DNA of 64,000 bases from Bin55 sp965203735 (GTDB lineage: Bacteria; Pseudomonadota; Gammaproteobacteria; Pseudomonadales; Azotimanducaceae). The notes under the pieces are model-generated. The model saw only the letters and a program-made list of their open reading frames with translations. It was not told the origin of the DNA and searched no databases. Below, piece after piece: positions 62,680-64,000 of the stretch. The stretch is taken from the NCBI GenBank assembly GCA_965203735.1, contig OZ241909.1, forward strand, positions 1,674,001-1,738,000, given 5' to 3'. Made by a program: the position numbers and the translations under genes. The stretch's first letter is position 1; every line of letters begins with the position of its first letter.

Positions 62680-63141
62680 TTGAATCCCGTTCGGATCTAT
62701 ACCGACGGGGCGTGTTTGCACAACCCAGGACCTGGCGGTTGGGCCGCGCTTCTCATCACCGACAACGACGAGCTTGAACTCACTGGAGGGGCTCGCTACA
62801 CAACTAACAATCGTATGGAGATGATTGCTGCGATCAAAGGGTTGGAGGCGTGCCAGAATTCATCCAAGGTTCTTCTGTTCACGGACTCGAAGTATCTTCG
62901 CGATGGAATAACGGTTTACATTCGGACTTGGCGCAAGAACGGTTGGCGCACAGCGAAGAACTCTCCGGTCAAGAACATCGAACTGTGGCAACGCTTGGAT
63001 GAGCTTGTACATGTACAAGAGGTTCAATGGCATTGGGTAAAGGGTCACAGTGGGAATCCCGAAAACGAGAGGGTAGATTCTTTGGCTCGAGAGCAGGCTC
63101 GCAAATTTCAAGAATTCATGGAACAAGGCAATGAGCTCTAG
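62680..63141 (+). CDS. rnhA: Ribonuclease HI
   Basis: This enzyme cleaves RNA in RNA-DNA hybrids. The 153-residue protein keeps all the active-site residues in YTDGAC, NNRMEM, FTDSKYL, KGHSGNPENE and ERVDSLA. The start is TTG at 62680, close to the first motif; no earlier start is needed. It overlaps dnaQ by 11 bases. In E. coli the two genes are divergent; here they run the same way. Confidence 0.96.
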   Translation: MNPVRIYTDGACLHNPGPGGWAALLITDNDELELTGGARYTTNNRMEMIAAIKGLEACQNSSKVLLFTDSKYLRDGITVYIRTWRKNGWRTAKNSPVKNIELWQRLDELVHVQEVQWHWVKGHSGNPENERVDSLAREQARKFQEFMEQGNEL

Positions 63142-63826
63142 TCGGTTTTTGGTACTAGACACGGAAACTACAGGTCTGGATGTCCATGAGGGGCATCGGA
63201 TCATTGAGGTGGGATGCGTGGAAGTGGACAACTTCCAGATTACTGATCGGGAATTTCATGCGTACGTGAACCCGGAACGAGAAATCCATCCAGAAGCGCA
63301 AAAAGTACATGGTCTCTCGCTATCTAGACTGTCCAACGAACCGGTGTTTACGGAAATTGCGTCTGACTTTCTAAATTTTGTAAGGGACCACGAGGTAGTG
63401 ATACACAACGCTTCCTTTGATATACCGTTCCTTAACAACGAGCTCAAACTCAGCGGCTTCGAGGAACGTGTGGATCAAATTTGCAAGGTGGTCGACTCGT
63501 TAGAGATTGCGGGACGTAAACATGCGCGTCAATACAACAATCTAGACGCATTGTGCAAGCGTTACAACGTAGACACGACAACTCGCGAAGAAGCTCATGG
63601 AGCATTGGTAGATGCCAGACTGCTCGCTCGGGTCTACATCAAGATGACTGCGGGTGAGGTTGGCTTGTTCGGTGACTCAGAATCGCAATCCCAAAGGAAG
63701 GAACATACGCTGGACCCAGCCGCTTACGAACGAATACGTCCCATTCTTGTACGTGCATCGGACGAAGAAATTGAGGCGCATGAAGCATACATGCGAAACT
63801 TGCAGCTTAGCCTTCAAGAAGGCTAA
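63131..63826 (+). CDS. dnaQ: DNA polymerase III epsilon subunit (proofreading exonuclease)
   Basis: This 3'-5' exonuclease proofreads replication. The 231-residue protein has the DEDDh motifs: exo I LDTETTG (Asp10, Glu12), exo II HNASFDIPFL and exo III HGALVDARLLA. The C-terminal ~45 residues would bind the polymerase subunit. The ATG lies within the rnhA 3' end. Confidence 0.96.
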   Translation: MSSSRFLVLDTETTGLDVHEGHRIIEVGCVEVDNFQITDREFHAYVNPEREIHPEAQKVHGLSLSRLSNEPVFTEIASDFLNFVRDHEVVIHNASFDIPFLNNELKLSGFEERVDQICKVVDSLEIAGRKHARQYNNLDALCKRYNVDTTTREEAHGALVDARLLARVYIKMTAGEVGLFGDSESQSQRKEHTLDPAAYERIRPILVRASDEEIEAHEAYMRNLQLSLQEG

Positions 63827-63827
63827 G
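63806..63827. terminator. Hairpin across the dnaQ stop codon
   Basis: CTTAGCCTTC at 63806-63815 and GAAGGCTAAG at 63818-63827 are perfect inverse complements around AA. The right arm contains the dnaQ stop codon. No T-run follows on either strand, so it is a weak or Rho-assisted terminator at best, placed between the convergent dnaQ and nhaB-like genes. Confidence 0.4.
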
Positions 63828-63862
63828 GTCTTAAGCTAAGTACTCACTTCGGTACTAGTTCA

Positions 63863-64000
63863 TCATCCTTGGTACAGAAAGAACGTCACCATACACCAAC
63901 CGGTAATTCCCATTGTCACGAAGTATGGGAAAGCCATTTGGACCATTCGTATGTACGAGAGATTGATTAAAGGTGCTAAGGAAGTCGTAAGGAGAAACAA
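63863..64000 (-). CDS. nhaB: NhaB-like Na+/H+ antiporter, C-terminal end only
   Basis: Forty-five codons and a stop (63863-63865) are open to the right edge on the minus strand. The stretch APLINLSYIRMVQMAFPYFV closely resembles my recollection of the E. coli NhaB end (APLIRLSYGRMVWMALPY), followed by a membrane segment. This protein ends ~20 residues earlier than the E. coli one. NhaB exports sodium in exchange for protons, common in marine or salt-exposed bacteria. Confidence 0.7.
   Translation of the reverse strand: MFLLTTSLAPLINLSYIRMVQMAFPYFVTMGITGWCMVTFFLYQG

Noticed and set aside
1..64000. CRISPR array, insertion sequence, prophage or rRNA operon
   Set aside because: No regularly spaced repeats, transposase, integrase, phage structural genes or rRNA sequence were seen.

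Overview
The window reads as a chromosomal segment of a free-living, respiring gammaproteobacterium. The evidence is gene order: gltA divergent from sdhCDAB-sucAB-lpdA-sucCD, leuCDB-asd-truA-folC-dedD-cvpA-purF, and a proline/arginine/histidine tRNA cluster followed by tig-clpP-clpX-hupB-ppiD. LpxH, TonB-dependent uptake and MiaE also indicate a Gram-negative gammaproteobacterium. Base composition is mid-range by eye, and GTG and TTG starts are common. I cannot name the genus. A CoA-transferase and an amidohydrolase fit an aerobic heterotroph.

Layout. 1-4233 (minus strand): a partial gene with a winged-helix-like end, an amidohydrolase, a Sel1-type secreted protein and citrate synthase. 4420-15338 (plus): succinate dehydrogenase, 2-oxoglutarate dehydrogenase with its own E3, and succinyl-CoA synthetase, so most of the oxidative half of the TCA cycle is encoded in about 11 kb. 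15458-20430: htpG, gpsA, a DUF4892 protein and aroC. 20767-24670: a TonB-dependent receptor overlapping a beta-propeller phytase gene, which looks like a phosphorus-scavenging pair. 24709-25929: a family III CoA-transferase. 26156-43454: an export island of ten genes. It holds four tandem half-ABC exporters of exactly 615 residues arranged A1-B1-A2-B2, a second type of ABC pair with unusual periplasmic loops, and a convergent MacAB-like set (membrane-fusion protein, ATPase, two FtsX-type permeases). 43692-44659: a DUF1993 protein and a small membrane protein. 44773-53871: leucine biosynthesis, asd, truA, folC, dedD, cvpA and purF. 53905-56077: miaE, then lpxH and folD on the other strand. 56232-56564: three tRNAs. 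56608-63826: tig, clpP, clpX, hupB, ppiD, rnhA and dnaQ. The right edge cuts the 3' end of a nhaB-like antiporter gene.

The most unusual part is the export island. The four 615-residue exporters can be aligned by eye without gaps from residue 1 through the Walker A motif. The two A genes share a TGCATAAT promoter element, and each follows a 10-11 codon open frame whose stop lies exactly three bases before the A start codon. The second ABC pair follows a 20-codon leader frame with a strong ribosome-binding site and two alternative stem-loops, an arrangement that suggests translation-dependent control. Other departures from the usual gammaproteobacterial pattern are the absence of lon between clpX and hupB, the absence of accD between truA and folC, and a trigger factor with an eroded middle domain and a long acidic tail. 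No CRISPR array, insertion sequence or rRNA gene was found.
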